Notes: generated from the letters alone by a model not told the origin. Shown: positions 1 through 6,214, counted from the stretch's first letter. The stretch is DNA of 8,010 nt from Propionibacteriaceae bacterium (GCA_031260385.1 JAIRKB010000212.1:1-8010); one strand, 5' to 3'. Made by a program: numbers and translations.

Positions 1-29
1 ACTCGCTGGGCATACTTCGTCGTGAACAT
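1..29 (-). CDS. Start of an unidentified gene (partial, runs off the left edge)
   Basis: Only nine complete codons are visible, reading MFTTKYAQR, so no function can be given. The call rests on the leader: a perfect AAGGAG Shine-Dalgarno lies at 34-39 on the minus strand, four bases before the ATG at 29-27. The same 4-nt spacing is used by the two sugar-transport genes at the other end of the window. An ATG directly upstream, at 32-30, would be only one base from the Shine-Dalgarno and is a less likely start. The gene lies downstream of mrp in the same direction, with 123 bp between the mrp stop and this ATG. Those 123 bp contain two inverted repeats, so the gene may be a separate unit. It could also be a chance reading frame. 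Confidence 0.45.
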
Positions 30-82
30 CATTCTCCTTCGGCTTTTCGGCTTTAGCGCACGGCTAATCCGGTTCCACATCG

Positions 83-122
83 GTTTGGGGTTTTCTAATA
101 GACTACCTGATCAACCCCAAAC
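83..122. repeat. 10-bp perfect inverted repeat, 20-nt loop
   Basis: The arms GTTTGGGGTT (83-92) and AACCCCAAAC (113-122) are perfectly complementary around a 20-nt spacer. The repeat lies between the mrp stop and the start of the next leftward gene. No U-run follows either arm, so a standard intrinsic terminator is not supported. It could be an RNA structure in the mrp 3' end or in the leader of the next gene, or a protein-binding site. Confidence 0.5.
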
Positions 123-126
123 TCCA

Positions 127-145
127 CATCTTGGATCCCAAGATG
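127..145 (-). terminator. 8-bp hairpin just after mrp, possible weak terminator
   Basis: CATCTTGG (127-134) and CCAAGATG (138-145) form a perfect 8-bp stem with a 3-nt loop. It begins eight bases after the mrp stop codon in the direction of transcription. The bases that follow on the minus strand are TGGAGTTTGGGGTT. That is G/T-rich but not a true U-tract, so termination would be inefficient or factor-dependent. It may instead protect the mrp mRNA 3' end. Confidence 0.4.
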
Positions 146-152
146 GTCGGTC

Positions 153-1265
153 TTAGCCAGCGATCCGCTCGGCTAATCCGATGATTGCGGCCGCCGCTGG
201 GCTCGTGGGATTGGATAGTACGATTGGCTGGCCTTGATCACCGGCCTCGCGAAAACCGGGCTCTAAGGGGATCTCCGCCAAGAGCGGCACCTCATAGTCA
301 ACGCGCTCGCCTAGACTAGCCGCCACCAGGTTGCCACCGCCTTGGCCGAAGACATCGACGCGGTGGGTCTGGTCGCAGTGGGGGCAACTGGTTTCTAGGT
401 AGCTCATGTTCTCAACCACACCGATGACCTGCTGGGCCAACATCGCGGCCATCGTGCCAGCCCGCTCGGCGACCTCAGTGGCGGCTAGTTGGGGGGTCGT
501 CACGACGATCACCTCGGAGTCGGGGAGTTTCTGACCAAGCCCGATCGCTGTATCACCCGTACCAGGCGGCAGATCGATGAGCAGGAAGTCGAGGTCACCC
601 CAAGCGACTTCGGTCAAGAACTGGCCGATAGCGCGATCGACCACCGGGCCCCGCCAGGCGACAACCTGACCCCGACTCGGCTTCATCATGCCGATGCTCA
701 TCACCTTGACCTGGTGGGCTTCCACCGGTAAGAGCAAGTCGAGACCGGCAATGACGGTGGGCCCGTCGCCTTCGGGGATGCCCATCAAATCGGGGATCGA
801 GTGGCCGTAGATATCGGCGTCAATCAAGCCGACCGCGTAACCCTGCTTAGCCAACGCACAAGCGAGGTTGACCGATAGTGAGGACTTACCGACCCCACCC
901 TTACCGGAGGCGATCGAGATCACCCGGGTGGTGTTCTCCGGGCCGACGAAAGGGATCTCACGCTGAGGGGGATGGAGCTTGTCGCGCAAGGCTTGGCGTT
1001 GCTCATCATCCATCGCGCCCATGATGACATTAACCCCGGTGATCCCATCGATTGGCGTCAGCGCCGCGGTCACCTCGCGGGTGAAACGGGCTTTCAGCGG
1101 GCAAGCTGGGGTGGTCAGCAGGATGGTCACCGAGACAGCAGAGTCAGCGTCAACCTCAATCGGGCCAACCATGCCCAACTCGGTGATTGGGCGACCCAAC
1201 TCGGGGTCCATCACCGAATCGAGGGCGGTCAAGATCTGGGGGATAAGGGGATGAGTTTCAGTCAC
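153..1265 (-). CDS. mrp: Mrp/ApbC (NBP35-type) iron-sulfur cluster carrier ATPase
   Basis: This cytosolic P-loop ATPase is expected to bind a bridging [4Fe-4S] cluster as a dimer and pass it to apo-proteins. In the 370-aa product, residues about 6-85 form a MIP18/DUF59 domain with the typical TTPACPLK (C55). Residues about 112-368 form the ParA/MinD-like ATPase, with the deviant Walker A GKGGVGKS (121-128), DADIYGHSIPD (149-159), the switch II motif DLPPGTGD (231-238), and CPHC (C294, C297), the family's cluster-binding pair. The architecture and length are normal for bacterial Mrp. The start is GTG at 1265. No Shine-Dalgarno precedes it, but a TATGCT box lies 6 nt upstream, which suggests a leaderless mRNA. 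It is 32 bp downstream of pepP, so readthrough from pepP is also possible. The family assignment is firm; client proteins cannot be read from the sequence. Confidence 0.95.
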   Translation of the reverse strand: MTETHPLIPQILTALDSVMDPELGRPITELGMVGPIEVDADSAVSVTILLTTPACPLKARFTREVTAALTPIDGITGVNVIMGAMDDEQRQALRDKLHPPQREIPFVGPENTTRVISIASGKGGVGKSSLSVNLACALAKQGYAVGLIDADIYGHSIPDLMGIPEGDGPTVIAGLDLLLPVEAHQVKVMSIGMMKPSRGQVVAWRGPVVDRAIGQFLTEVAWGDLDFLLIDLPPGTGDTAIGLGQKLPDSEVIVVTTPQLAATEVAERAGTMAAMLAQQVIGVVENMSYLETSCPHCDQTHRVDVFGQGGGNLVAASLGERVDYEVPLLAEIPLEPGFREAGDQGQPIVLSNPTSPAAAAIIGLAERIAG

Positions 1266-1271
1266 CGGTAT

Positions 1272-1277
1272 AGCATA
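1272..1277 (-). promoter_or_regulatory. Candidate -10 box for a leaderless mrp transcript
   Basis: On the minus strand TATGCT ends six bases before the GTG start codon, the distance at which actinobacterial leaderless transcripts begin. I see no convincing -35 element 16-18 bp upstream; that position overlaps the pepP stop codon. The lack of any Shine-Dalgarno before the GTG supports the reading but does not prove it. Confidence 0.4.
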
Positions 1278-1297
1278 GCCTGCTTTAGGATCAGGGC

Positions 1298-2749
1298 TTA
1301 GCGGGCTTGGACTTCGGCTATCCAGGCCTCAACGGCGTCGGCCTCACGGGGGAAGGCGGCGGTTAGGTTGCGGCAACCGGTTTCAGTGATCAGGATGTCG
1401 TCTTCGATCCTCACCCCAATTCCACGTAACTCCTCGGGCACTAGCAGGTCGGTGGACTTGAAGTAGAGGCCCGGCTCCACGGTGATGATCATGCCAGGAC
1501 GTAACTTCGCCTTGCGATAACACTTGTTACGGGCTTGGGCACAGTCGTGAACATCAATCCCCAGGTGATGGGAGGTGCCGTGGACCATCCAGCGGCGGAA
1601 CTGCCCACCATTAGTGAGATCGAGGGTCTCCTCAACGCTGACCGGCAGGATTCCCCAGTCGTAGAGATATTCCGAGAGGACCCGGATAGCGGCATTATGG
1701 ACATCAAGGAAGTCCGCTCCCGGTTTGGCGGCGTCGATGCCAGCTTGTTGGGCAGCGAGGACGGCCTCATAGACCTGGCGTTGGGCGGGGGAGTAGCGGC
1801 CGGAGATCGGCAGGGTCCGCGTGACATCGGCGGTGTAAAGGGTTTCCACCTCGACCCCGGCATCGATTAACAGCAGATCGCCAGCGCGCAGGTCGCCGTC
1901 ATTGCGGATCCAATGCAGGGTGCAAGCGTGTTCACCGGCAGCGGCGATCGTGTCATAGCCGATGGCATTGCCGAGGTGGCGGGCGTGCAACCCGAAGATC
2001 CCTTCCACCCAGCGCTCACCGCGTCCAACCCGTACGGCCTGGGGGATATCGGCAATCACGGCTTCGAATCCGACCAGAGTGGCCGCACAAGCGCGATCCA
2101 TCTCGGCGATCTCAAACTCATCTTTGATCAAACGCAGTTCGCTCGCTGCCCGTTCCAGTTCCTGATCGACCCCATCGGCTTTCCCGCGCAAGGCCACCAC
2201 GATGGCTTCCAACTTTGAATCGACACCGGGCAGGATTCGCGTCACCCCTTCACCATGGACGAGCTTGCTGGCTAAGCGGGTCGACAGGGTCGCGATATCG
2301 CGGACTTCTAGACCGGTCCGCGCCGACATATCGGCTAAGGACGGACGGGCGCCAACCCACATCTCACCATACTGGGAGCTGGAATAGAACTCCTCATTGG
2401 TGCGTGGGGCCCGGGGGTGGAAGAATAACGTCGCTTGGCCATCTTCGATGATCAGGGCGGCATCGGGCTCCCAGTCCTCACCGAGCCCACTGAGATGGGC
2501 AAACGCGGCGTGAGGTCGGAAGCGATAGTCGGTGTCGTTGGAGCGGACCTTATAGCCCCCGGCCGGGATGACCAGGCGGTCGAGCGGGAAGAGATCCTGG
2601 AGGGACTGACGGCGCGCGGGGGTGTAGGCGCTCGCCGGTAGCGCCGCGACGGGTGCGCTGGACTCGGGCGCCCAATCTAGGGGGATAAACTCCCGAAAGG
2701 CCTGGGAATAGGGGATTGCGCGGTTGGAGAGCTTGGCCGATTTCTTCAT
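1298..2749 (-). CDS. pepP: Xaa-Pro aminopeptidase (aminopeptidase P, M24B)
   Basis: This cytosolic dimetal peptidase releases the N-terminal residue from peptides whose second residue is proline. The 483-aa product has an AMP_N domain (about residues 41-185, with RSNDTDYRFRP at 69-79) and a pita-bread catalytic domain (about 215-470). By comparison with E. coli PepP, the metal ligands are D296 (IDAG), D308 (TADVTRT), H394 (HGTSHHLG), E425 (VEPG) and E449 (RIEDD). H390 and H401 match the two other active-site histidines, so all key residues are present. The first 40 residues are a poorly conserved extension, common in actinobacterial members. The gene starts with ATG at 2749, 31 bp after the serpin stop codon. 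It has no good Shine-Dalgarno; AGGG sits only two bases from the ATG. A possible -10 box lies 6 nt upstream. Function is confident; peptide substrates are unknown. Confidence 0.95.
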   Translation of the reverse strand: MKKSAKLSNRAIPYSQAFREFIPLDWAPESSAPVAALPASAYTPARRQSLQDLFPLDRLVIPAGGYKVRSNDTDYRFRPHAAFAHLSGLGEDWEPDAALIIEDGQATLFFHPRAPRTNEEFYSSSQYGEMWVGARPSLADMSARTGLEVRDIATLSTRLASKLVHGEGVTRILPGVDSKLEAIVVALRGKADGVDQELERAASELRLIKDEFEIAEMDRACAATLVGFEAVIADIPQAVRVGRGERWVEGIFGLHARHLGNAIGYDTIAAAGEHACTLHWIRNDGDLRAGDLLLIDAGVEVETLYTADVTRTLPISGRYSPAQRQVYEAVLAAQQAGIDAAKPGADFLDVHNAAIRVLSEYLYDWGILPVSVEETLDLTNGGQFRRWMVHGTSHHLGIDVHDCAQARNKCYRKAKLRPGMIITVEPGLYFKSTDLLVPEELRGIGVRIEDDILITETGCRNLTAAFPREADAVEAWIAEVQAR

Positions 2750-2755
2750 TGCCCT

Positions 2756-2761
2756 AGTCTA
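2756..2761 (-). promoter_or_regulatory. Candidate -10 box for a leaderless pepP transcript, overlapping a palindrome
   Basis: TAGACT on the minus strand ends six bases before the pepP ATG, the same geometry as at mrp. It overlaps the perfect 10-bp palindrome CTAGGCCTAG (2759-2768). The heptamer CCTAGTC also occurs twice, 11 bp apart (2753-2759 and 2764-2770). No matching -35 is evident. The palindrome could be an operator or a coincidence of the CTAG-rich spacer. Confidence 0.35.
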
Positions 2762-2780
2762 GGCCTAGTCAACCTAATCT

Positions 2781-4022
2781 CTAGACAGCGCTTGGGGGTG
2801 CGAGGGAGGGGTCCTCCATTACTCCAATGAATAGTGGCACTGAGGTGACGGTGTCGACGATGGCATAGATATACGGACGATCGAAGGTCACCTGGGTCTC
2901 GCCAATCCAACCAGACACTGGAACTACTTCGATCACTGTCGCGGCGGAGGCTTCCGTACCTTTCTCGCCGACGCCCATAGTCACTTTCTGCACGGCGGAA
3001 CCGATGCAGAGAGAGCCGAGCGGGGAGTAACCCATCGCAGAGAAATCAGCTCGATCGGTAAAGGCGATCCCCAACCCAAGGGCGGTCAGCGGGTCTACCA
3101 GATCAAAGCCGAATTCCGTGTGGAACTTTGGCATCCGGACCAACAAGCCGTCTCTCGGCTCGGCGGCATGCAACCAGCGGGTGATCGAACCCGGATCTAG
3201 ACTGAGGTCGCCCCCACCAGGCATGATCGCCATGAAGGCGAGGCGGCCATCCTTATATGGCAGGAGCACCCCTTCTTGATTGCCAACTTTAATATAGGAA
3301 CCCTGGGACCCACCGGTCATGAACCAGGCGTCGACTTGGCGGCCATCCTTCGTTGTAAACGGGCTTTCGTAGCTGTCTAGTCGGTAGAACTCCTGAGCCC
3401 AAGCGGCTTCCAGATAAAGCGTGTTAACCAAGAGGGCAACAGCGTAGGGGTCAATGGACTCCAGCATTTCGGGGATAAGGCCCCCGGTGTGTTGCTTAAT
3501 CCAGTCGTTGACCTGTTTGAGGGTGGCAGGGTTTTGCAGATCGGTTGTGAAGACCGAGGCTTGGTGGTAGCCGTCGAGGCGATCAACCCAGGTCTGCTTG
3601 ACGATGAACTCGTCGTCTAGCCAAGCCGAGTTGGTCAAGTTTAGGATCGTACCAGCGTCGTCGGAACCCAGATTGGCCAACAGATAAGCGACGAGTTCGC
3701 TAGCTTCGTCGGCGCTAAGACCAAGGACGTCCGCGAAGGCTTGGGCGGTCGCACCCGCCGCGCCATCGTAGGCCATCGACAAGGCGATGAAGGCCGACAA
3801 AGGCGAGATCACCGGGTTGGGCTTGGCACCGAGACTCTGGTTGAACAGCGCTTCCCCGAATTGGCTCAGGGCGGTGACTTGGGCTTGGGTTGGCTCACCA
3901 AACTTGACAGCGACACCACCGGGCTTGTTTGGATCGATGGGGTCGATTGACGACCCGCAACCAGCGCAAGCTAAGGCTAAGGCGGTGACAATGATCCCGC
4001 CAATCGTCCACAGTCGCTTCAT
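2781..4022 (-). CDS. Serpin-family protease inhibitor, predicted surface lipoprotein
   Basis: Serpins are suicide inhibitors: the target protease cuts the reactive-centre loop and is trapped as an acyl-enzyme. The 413-aa product starts with a lipoprotein signal (KR, hydrophobic 4-18, likely lipidated C22 in ACAGC, possibly C19) and a short linker. Family motifs follow: NPVISPLSAFIALSMAYDGA (69-88), VNDWIKQHTGGLIP (171-184), LLVNTLYLEAAW (198-209), and the C-terminal signature FDRPYIYAI near 380-388. The hinge EKGTEASAAT (353-362) has the small residues required for loop insertion. Aligned to alpha-1-antitrypsin, P14 is T356 and P1-P1' is V369-S370 within EVVPVS. This predicts an inhibitory serpin for elastase-like enzymes that cut after small aliphatic residues. 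The loop after P1' is about three residues longer than in antitrypsin. The ATG at 4022 has the Shine-Dalgarno GAGGGAG at 4029-4035, spacer 6 nt. Family and export are firm; the target protease is inferred. Confidence 0.93.
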   Translation of the reverse strand: MKRLWTIGGIIVTALALACAGCGSSIDPIDPNKPGGVAVKFGEPTQAQVTALSQFGEALFNQSLGAKPNPVISPLSAFIALSMAYDGAAGATAQAFADVLGLSADEASELVAYLLANLGSDDAGTILNLTNSAWLDDEFIVKQTWVDRLDGYHQASVFTTDLQNPATLKQVNDWIKQHTGGLIPEMLESIDPYAVALLVNTLYLEAAWAQEFYRLDSYESPFTTKDGRQVDAWFMTGGSQGSYIKVGNQEGVLLPYKDGRLAFMAIMPGGGDLSLDPGSITRWLHAAEPRDGLLVRMPKFHTEFGFDLVDPLTALGLGIAFTDRADFSAMGYSPLGSLCIGSAVQKVTMGVGEKGTEASAATVIEVVPVSGWIGETQVTFDRPYIYAIVDTVTSVPLFIGVMEDPSLAPPSAV

Positions 4023-4037
4023 GGCTTACTCCCTCAC

Positions 4038-4061
4038 TGTTTCGTGGTCTGTTTCATAGTC
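4038..4061. repeat. Tandem 12-bp direct repeat upstream of the serpin gene
   Basis: TGTTTCGTGGTC (4038-4049) is followed directly by TGTTTCATAGTC (4050-4061), 10 of 12 bases identical. The pair sits just upstream of the serpin Shine-Dalgarno, within the leader or promoter of that gene. It may be a regulator site or a short local duplication. Confidence 0.4.
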
Positions 4062-4063
4062 TA

Positions 4064-4075
4064 TATCTCAAGATA
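4064..4075. promoter_or_regulatory. Short inverted repeat in the serpin/zinc-ribbon divergent region
   Basis: TATCT (4064-4068) and AGATA (4071-4075) are inverted around two bases in the A+T-rich part of a 129-bp divergent intergenic region. On the minus strand the same segment offers -10-like strings for the serpin gene (TATAGA at 4060-4065, TAGACT at 4058-4063), but no -35 at a proper distance. This is where a regulator of the serpin gene would be expected to bind. The arms are short, so chance is possible. Confidence 0.25.
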
Positions 4076-4138
4076 GCATCTGCGGGTTCCGGTCAGGCCG
4101 TTAGCCCGGTTGGCGCTCGTCGGAGATTGGGCTCGTGT

Positions 4139-4144
4139 TAAGAT
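4139..4144 (+). promoter_or_regulatory. Candidate -10 box that sets a leaderless start at 4152
   Basis: TAAGAT ends seven bases before the ATG at 4152, a position that would place transcription start on or next to the start codon. It favours ATG 4152 over the in-frame TTG at 4110, because translation from TTG would need the promoter to lie within the coding sequence. No clear -35 is seen; TTGGCG at 4110-4115 is 23 bp away, which is too far. Confidence 0.45.
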
Positions 4145-4151
4145 CGGGAAC

Positions 4152-4877
4152 ATGAAGGTTGATTCCGCTGATCTGGTGAAGTTGTTAGAAATCCAAGAGA
4201 TGGACAACGCCATCAAGGCGGCGAAGCATAAGGCATCCGTGCTCCCGGTCCATCAAACGATCGGCGAGCTGACCAGGCAGCGTACTCAACTGTTGGATGA
4301 TCACATCGCGGCCAAGACGGCGGTGCTGGATGCCGGGGCGGCTCAGCAGCGGGCGGAAGCCGATGTGATCCCGGTTAAGGAGCGTCTAGCCCGCAATCAG
4401 GCGCGGGTTGATGCCGGGGAGATGGATCCGAAAGCCTTGTCGACGGCGATTGAGGAGATTGCCCATCTGAAACACCGGATCGCGGCGCTCGAGGACGCAG
4501 AACTAGAGGCGATGGAGGCTTCCGAGTCGGCGAATAGTCATCTTGCGGCTGTCATCGAGGCGGTGAAAGCCCTAGAGAGCGAGTTGCGTGAGCAGGTGGC
4601 TGCCCGCGATGAGGCGGTCGCCCAGTTAGCGCAAGAGGCGAAACAATTAGGTCAGGCGCGCGCCGAGTTGGGGGCGCAGTTGCCGGGCGCGCTGATGGGT
4701 TTGTACGAGAAGATTGCCGGGCGGTCCGGCGGGGTTGGGGTGGCGAAACTAGTTGGACACCGCTGTGCGGGCTGCGGGCTAGAGGCAACGGTCGCCGATT
4801 ACAATGCTTACCTGGCGGCGCCTAGTGACGAACTGATTCGCTGTCAGGAATGTGATCGGGTTCTAGTTAGATCCTAA
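4152..4877 (+). CDS. Coiled-coil protein with C-terminal C4 zinc ribbon (PF02591-type)
   Basis: The 241-aa product has a long, charged, Ala/Glu/Gln-rich helical region (about residues 5-185) that should form a coiled-coil hairpin. A compact zinc ribbon follows, with CAGC at C205/C208 and CQEC at C231/C234. This is the architecture of the conserved bacterial family of C4-type zinc-ribbon proteins (PF02591, formerly DUF164), common in actinobacteria. Its molecular role is not settled; nucleic-acid or protein binding has been proposed from the fold. The reading frame is open from a TTG at 4110, but the extra 14 residues look like translated promoter, so ATG 4152 is chosen. It is divergent from the serpin and convergent with the maltokinase, overlapping the latter's 3' end by 15 bp. 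No co-transcribed partner is visible. The family is confident, the function open. Confidence 0.85.
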   Translation: MKVDSADLVKLLEIQEMDNAIKAAKHKASVLPVHQTIGELTRQRTQLLDDHIAAKTAVLDAGAAQQRAEADVIPVKERLARNQARVDAGEMDPKALSTAIEEIAHLKHRIAALEDAELEAMEASESANSHLAAVIEAVKALESELREQVAARDEAVAQLAQEAKQLGQARAELGAQLPGALMGLYEKIAGRSGGVGVAKLVGHRCAGCGLEATVADYNAYLAAPSDELIRCQECDRVLVRS

Positions 4878-6116
4878 AACGATCTCCAGGAGAGCCTGGC
4901 GGGGGATGTCCACCCAGGCAGGTCGATTTCTCGCCTCGTAGACGAATTCATATATCGCTTTATCGATCTCATAGGCGGTCAGCAGTTCCCGCTGGAGGGG
5001 TTGGGTCCCGAGATAGCCCGCGAGGAAGGCGCTGCGAGCCTCGGCGAGCCACTCTCTTTTTACCCCGCCGCTCGGTTTGGCACTACGCCAGGCGTAATCC
5101 AGGGAGCGTGACAGCCCGGCGAGATCGCGCCAGACGGAGTCGGGGGTGACGCGTTCCTGAGGGGTCTTCGCCGGTTCGCCTTCGAAGTCGATGATCGTCC
5201 AGCCGGTGGGCGAGATCAGGGCTTGCCCGAGATGGAAATCGCCGTGGATCCGCTGGATGGGGACGGCGACGGCGGTGAGGTCCAGATTCGGGCGCAAGAG
5301 CTGGCTTAGCGATTGGAGTTCTGGCAGTTCGGCGCAAGCCTTGTCTATCCGAGCGAGGATCTGGTGGGAGATCACCTGGGAGTCAACCAGCCAGGTGCCG
5401 AAGACCTCGGCTAGCTGATTGTGTAGTTGCCGTAAGGCTCGACCGAGCCCGTTCATCTCGTCGTTGATCGGACGATCGGCGGCCCGGGCGGCAGTGGCAA
5501 AGTTCCAACCGTCTTCGGCTTGATCGATGCGAGCACTGAACAAGCCCAAGTCCCAGCCGCGGTCAGGGGATGACAGGGTGCCGATGAGGCGGGGTACGAT
5601 CGGTGACCCCGCTAGGGCAGCCAACATCTGGGCTTCTAGGTTGGGGCCTTTCGAAGGCTTGCGGAAGATCTTGAACAAGACCTCCTCGCCAACCTTCACC
5701 GTCGTATTGGACTGCTCGCCGGTGAAAACCTCGGTTGGGCTAGCGGGGTCCGGGAGAGTGTCGAACCAGGTCAGACCAGCGATCTCGCGCTTGGCGAGGG
5801 CCTGGAGGAGGGCTGACATCGCCTGGGGTGAGTAGGGGGCATCAACGATATCGACCCAACCGCGTCCGGGGAGATCCACCTGGCCGACCAGCGCTTCCGC
5901 TTCGGCGCTGCCCAGCGGCAGGTAACCGACCAGCAGATGGTAGGTCTCGGTGCTCTCGGCCAAGGCGACCTCGGCGAGTTCCGATCTGACCCAGACCTCG
6001 CCTTCTGAAACGTACCAATCTAGTGGCTGCAGGTTGAGCGTCTGGACTGTCAGACCCTTCGATCCAAACCAGCGGGCCTGCGTGAGCCGGTTTAGCCATA
6101 GGGTGGGGGGCATCAT
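4863..6116 (-). CDS. mak: Maltokinase (ATP:maltose 1-phosphotransferase, Pep2 family)
   Basis: Maltokinase makes maltose-1-phosphate from maltose and ATP, the donor used by GlgE for alpha-1,4-glucan synthesis. The 417-aa product has the family's N-terminal cap signature RWFGSKG (15-21). A kinase lobe follows with GEQSNTTVKV (133-142), a likely ATP-site lysine K149 (LFKIFRK) and E161 (NLEAQML). The catalytic loop is HGDFHLGQ (291-298, D293), and the metal-binding motif is IDFEGEP (309-315, D310). The C-terminal YEARNRPAWVDIP (393-405) is also typical. Described mycobacterial enzymes are somewhat longer (about 440-455 aa). All catalytic motifs are intact. ATG 6116 is chosen because AAAAGG (6124-6129) lies 7 nt upstream; the adjacent ATG 6113 is possible. 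No treS or glgE neighbour is visible. It is divergent from a sugar ABC importer. A related phosphotransferase with another sugar substrate cannot be excluded. Confidence 0.88.
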   Translation of the reverse strand: MMPPTLWLNRLTQARWFGSKGLTVQTLNLQPLDWYVSEGEVWVRSELAEVALAESTETYHLLVGYLPLGSAEAEALVGQVDLPGRGWVDIVDAPYSPQAMSALLQALAKREIAGLTWFDTLPDPASPTEVFTGEQSNTTVKVGEEVLFKIFRKPSKGPNLEAQMLAALAGSPIVPRLIGTLSSPDRGWDLGLFSARIDQAEDGWNFATAARAADRPINDEMNGLGRALRQLHNQLAEVFGTWLVDSQVISHQILARIDKACAELPELQSLSQLLRPNLDLTAVAVPIQRIHGDFHLGQALISPTGWTIIDFEGEPAKTPQERVTPDSVWRDLAGLSRSLDYAWRSAKPSGGVKREWLAEARSAFLAGYLGTQPLQRELLTAYEIDKAIYEFVYEARNRPAWVDIPRQALLEIVLGSN

Positions 6117-6145
6117 TTCTTGACCTTTTCTCTAGCTTCCGGCTA

Positions 6146-6151
6146 AATATA
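6146..6151 (-). promoter_or_regulatory. Possible -10 box of the maltokinase gene
   Basis: TATATT on the minus strand lies 29 bp upstream of the maltokinase ATG in a clearly A+T-rich patch, which would give a leader of about 23 nt containing the Shine-Dalgarno. No good -35 hexamer is found at 16-18 bp. On the plus strand the same patch contains TATTAT (6171-6176), which could serve the divergent transporter gene. Confidence 0.3.
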
Positions 6152-6191
6152 ACAGTTTGGGTTCAGAGTTTATTATGTGCTCGCCTTTTTT

Positions 6192-6213
6192 TGTAGAACT
6201 TGTGTAGAGTTTG
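6192..6213. repeat. Tandem 11-bp direct repeat in the maltokinase/transporter promoter region
   Basis: TGTAGAACTTG (6192-6202) is followed directly by TGTAGAGTTTG (6203-6213), 9 of 11 bases identical. The 11-bp period is close to one helical turn, so two monomers of a regulator could bind side by side on one DNA face. It lies between the two divergent genes, about 92 bp before the transporter start codon. Regulator and direction of control are unknown. Confidence 0.4.
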
Positions 6214-6214
6214 A

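Noticed and set aside
38..53. Tandem TTCGGCTT repeat
   Set aside because: Two 8-bp copies only, in the leader of the left-edge gene; too short to assign any role.
61..180. Identical 11-mers CGGCTAATCCG at 61-71 and 170-180
   Set aside because: The second copy is inside the mrp coding end and there is no flanking similarity, so it is most likely coincidence and not an attachment site.
972..1301. Open frames of about 80-110 codons on the plus strand opposite mrp (489-731, 972-1301, 979-1254)
   Set aside because: They lie antisense to a well-supported mrp gene, have no Shine-Dalgarno or family motif, and are what G+C-rich codons throw up on the opposite strand.
1535..2641. Several open frames opposite or inside pepP
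   Set aside because: All are covered by a full-length aminopeptidase with every catalytic residue intact; the translations are low-complexity and unlike any protein I know.
3377..4059. Small frames inside and opposite the serpin gene, including one reaching over its start
   Set aside because: They are shadows of the serpin frame, with no start signals of their own.
4110..4151. In-frame TTG start that would add 14 residues to the zinc-ribbon protein
   Set aside because: The extension would read through the likely -10 box, has no Shine-Dalgarno, and does not look like part of the family's coiled coil.
5083..6099. Arg/Pro-rich frames inside the maltokinase gene
   Set aside because: The Arg/Pro/Ala-rich composition is typical of a shifted G+C-rich reading frame; the maltokinase frame carries all conserved motifs.
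6186..6192. Run of seven T on the plus strand, considered as the tail of a terminator
   Set aside because: There is no hairpin directly upstream of it, and no plus-strand gene ends nearby.
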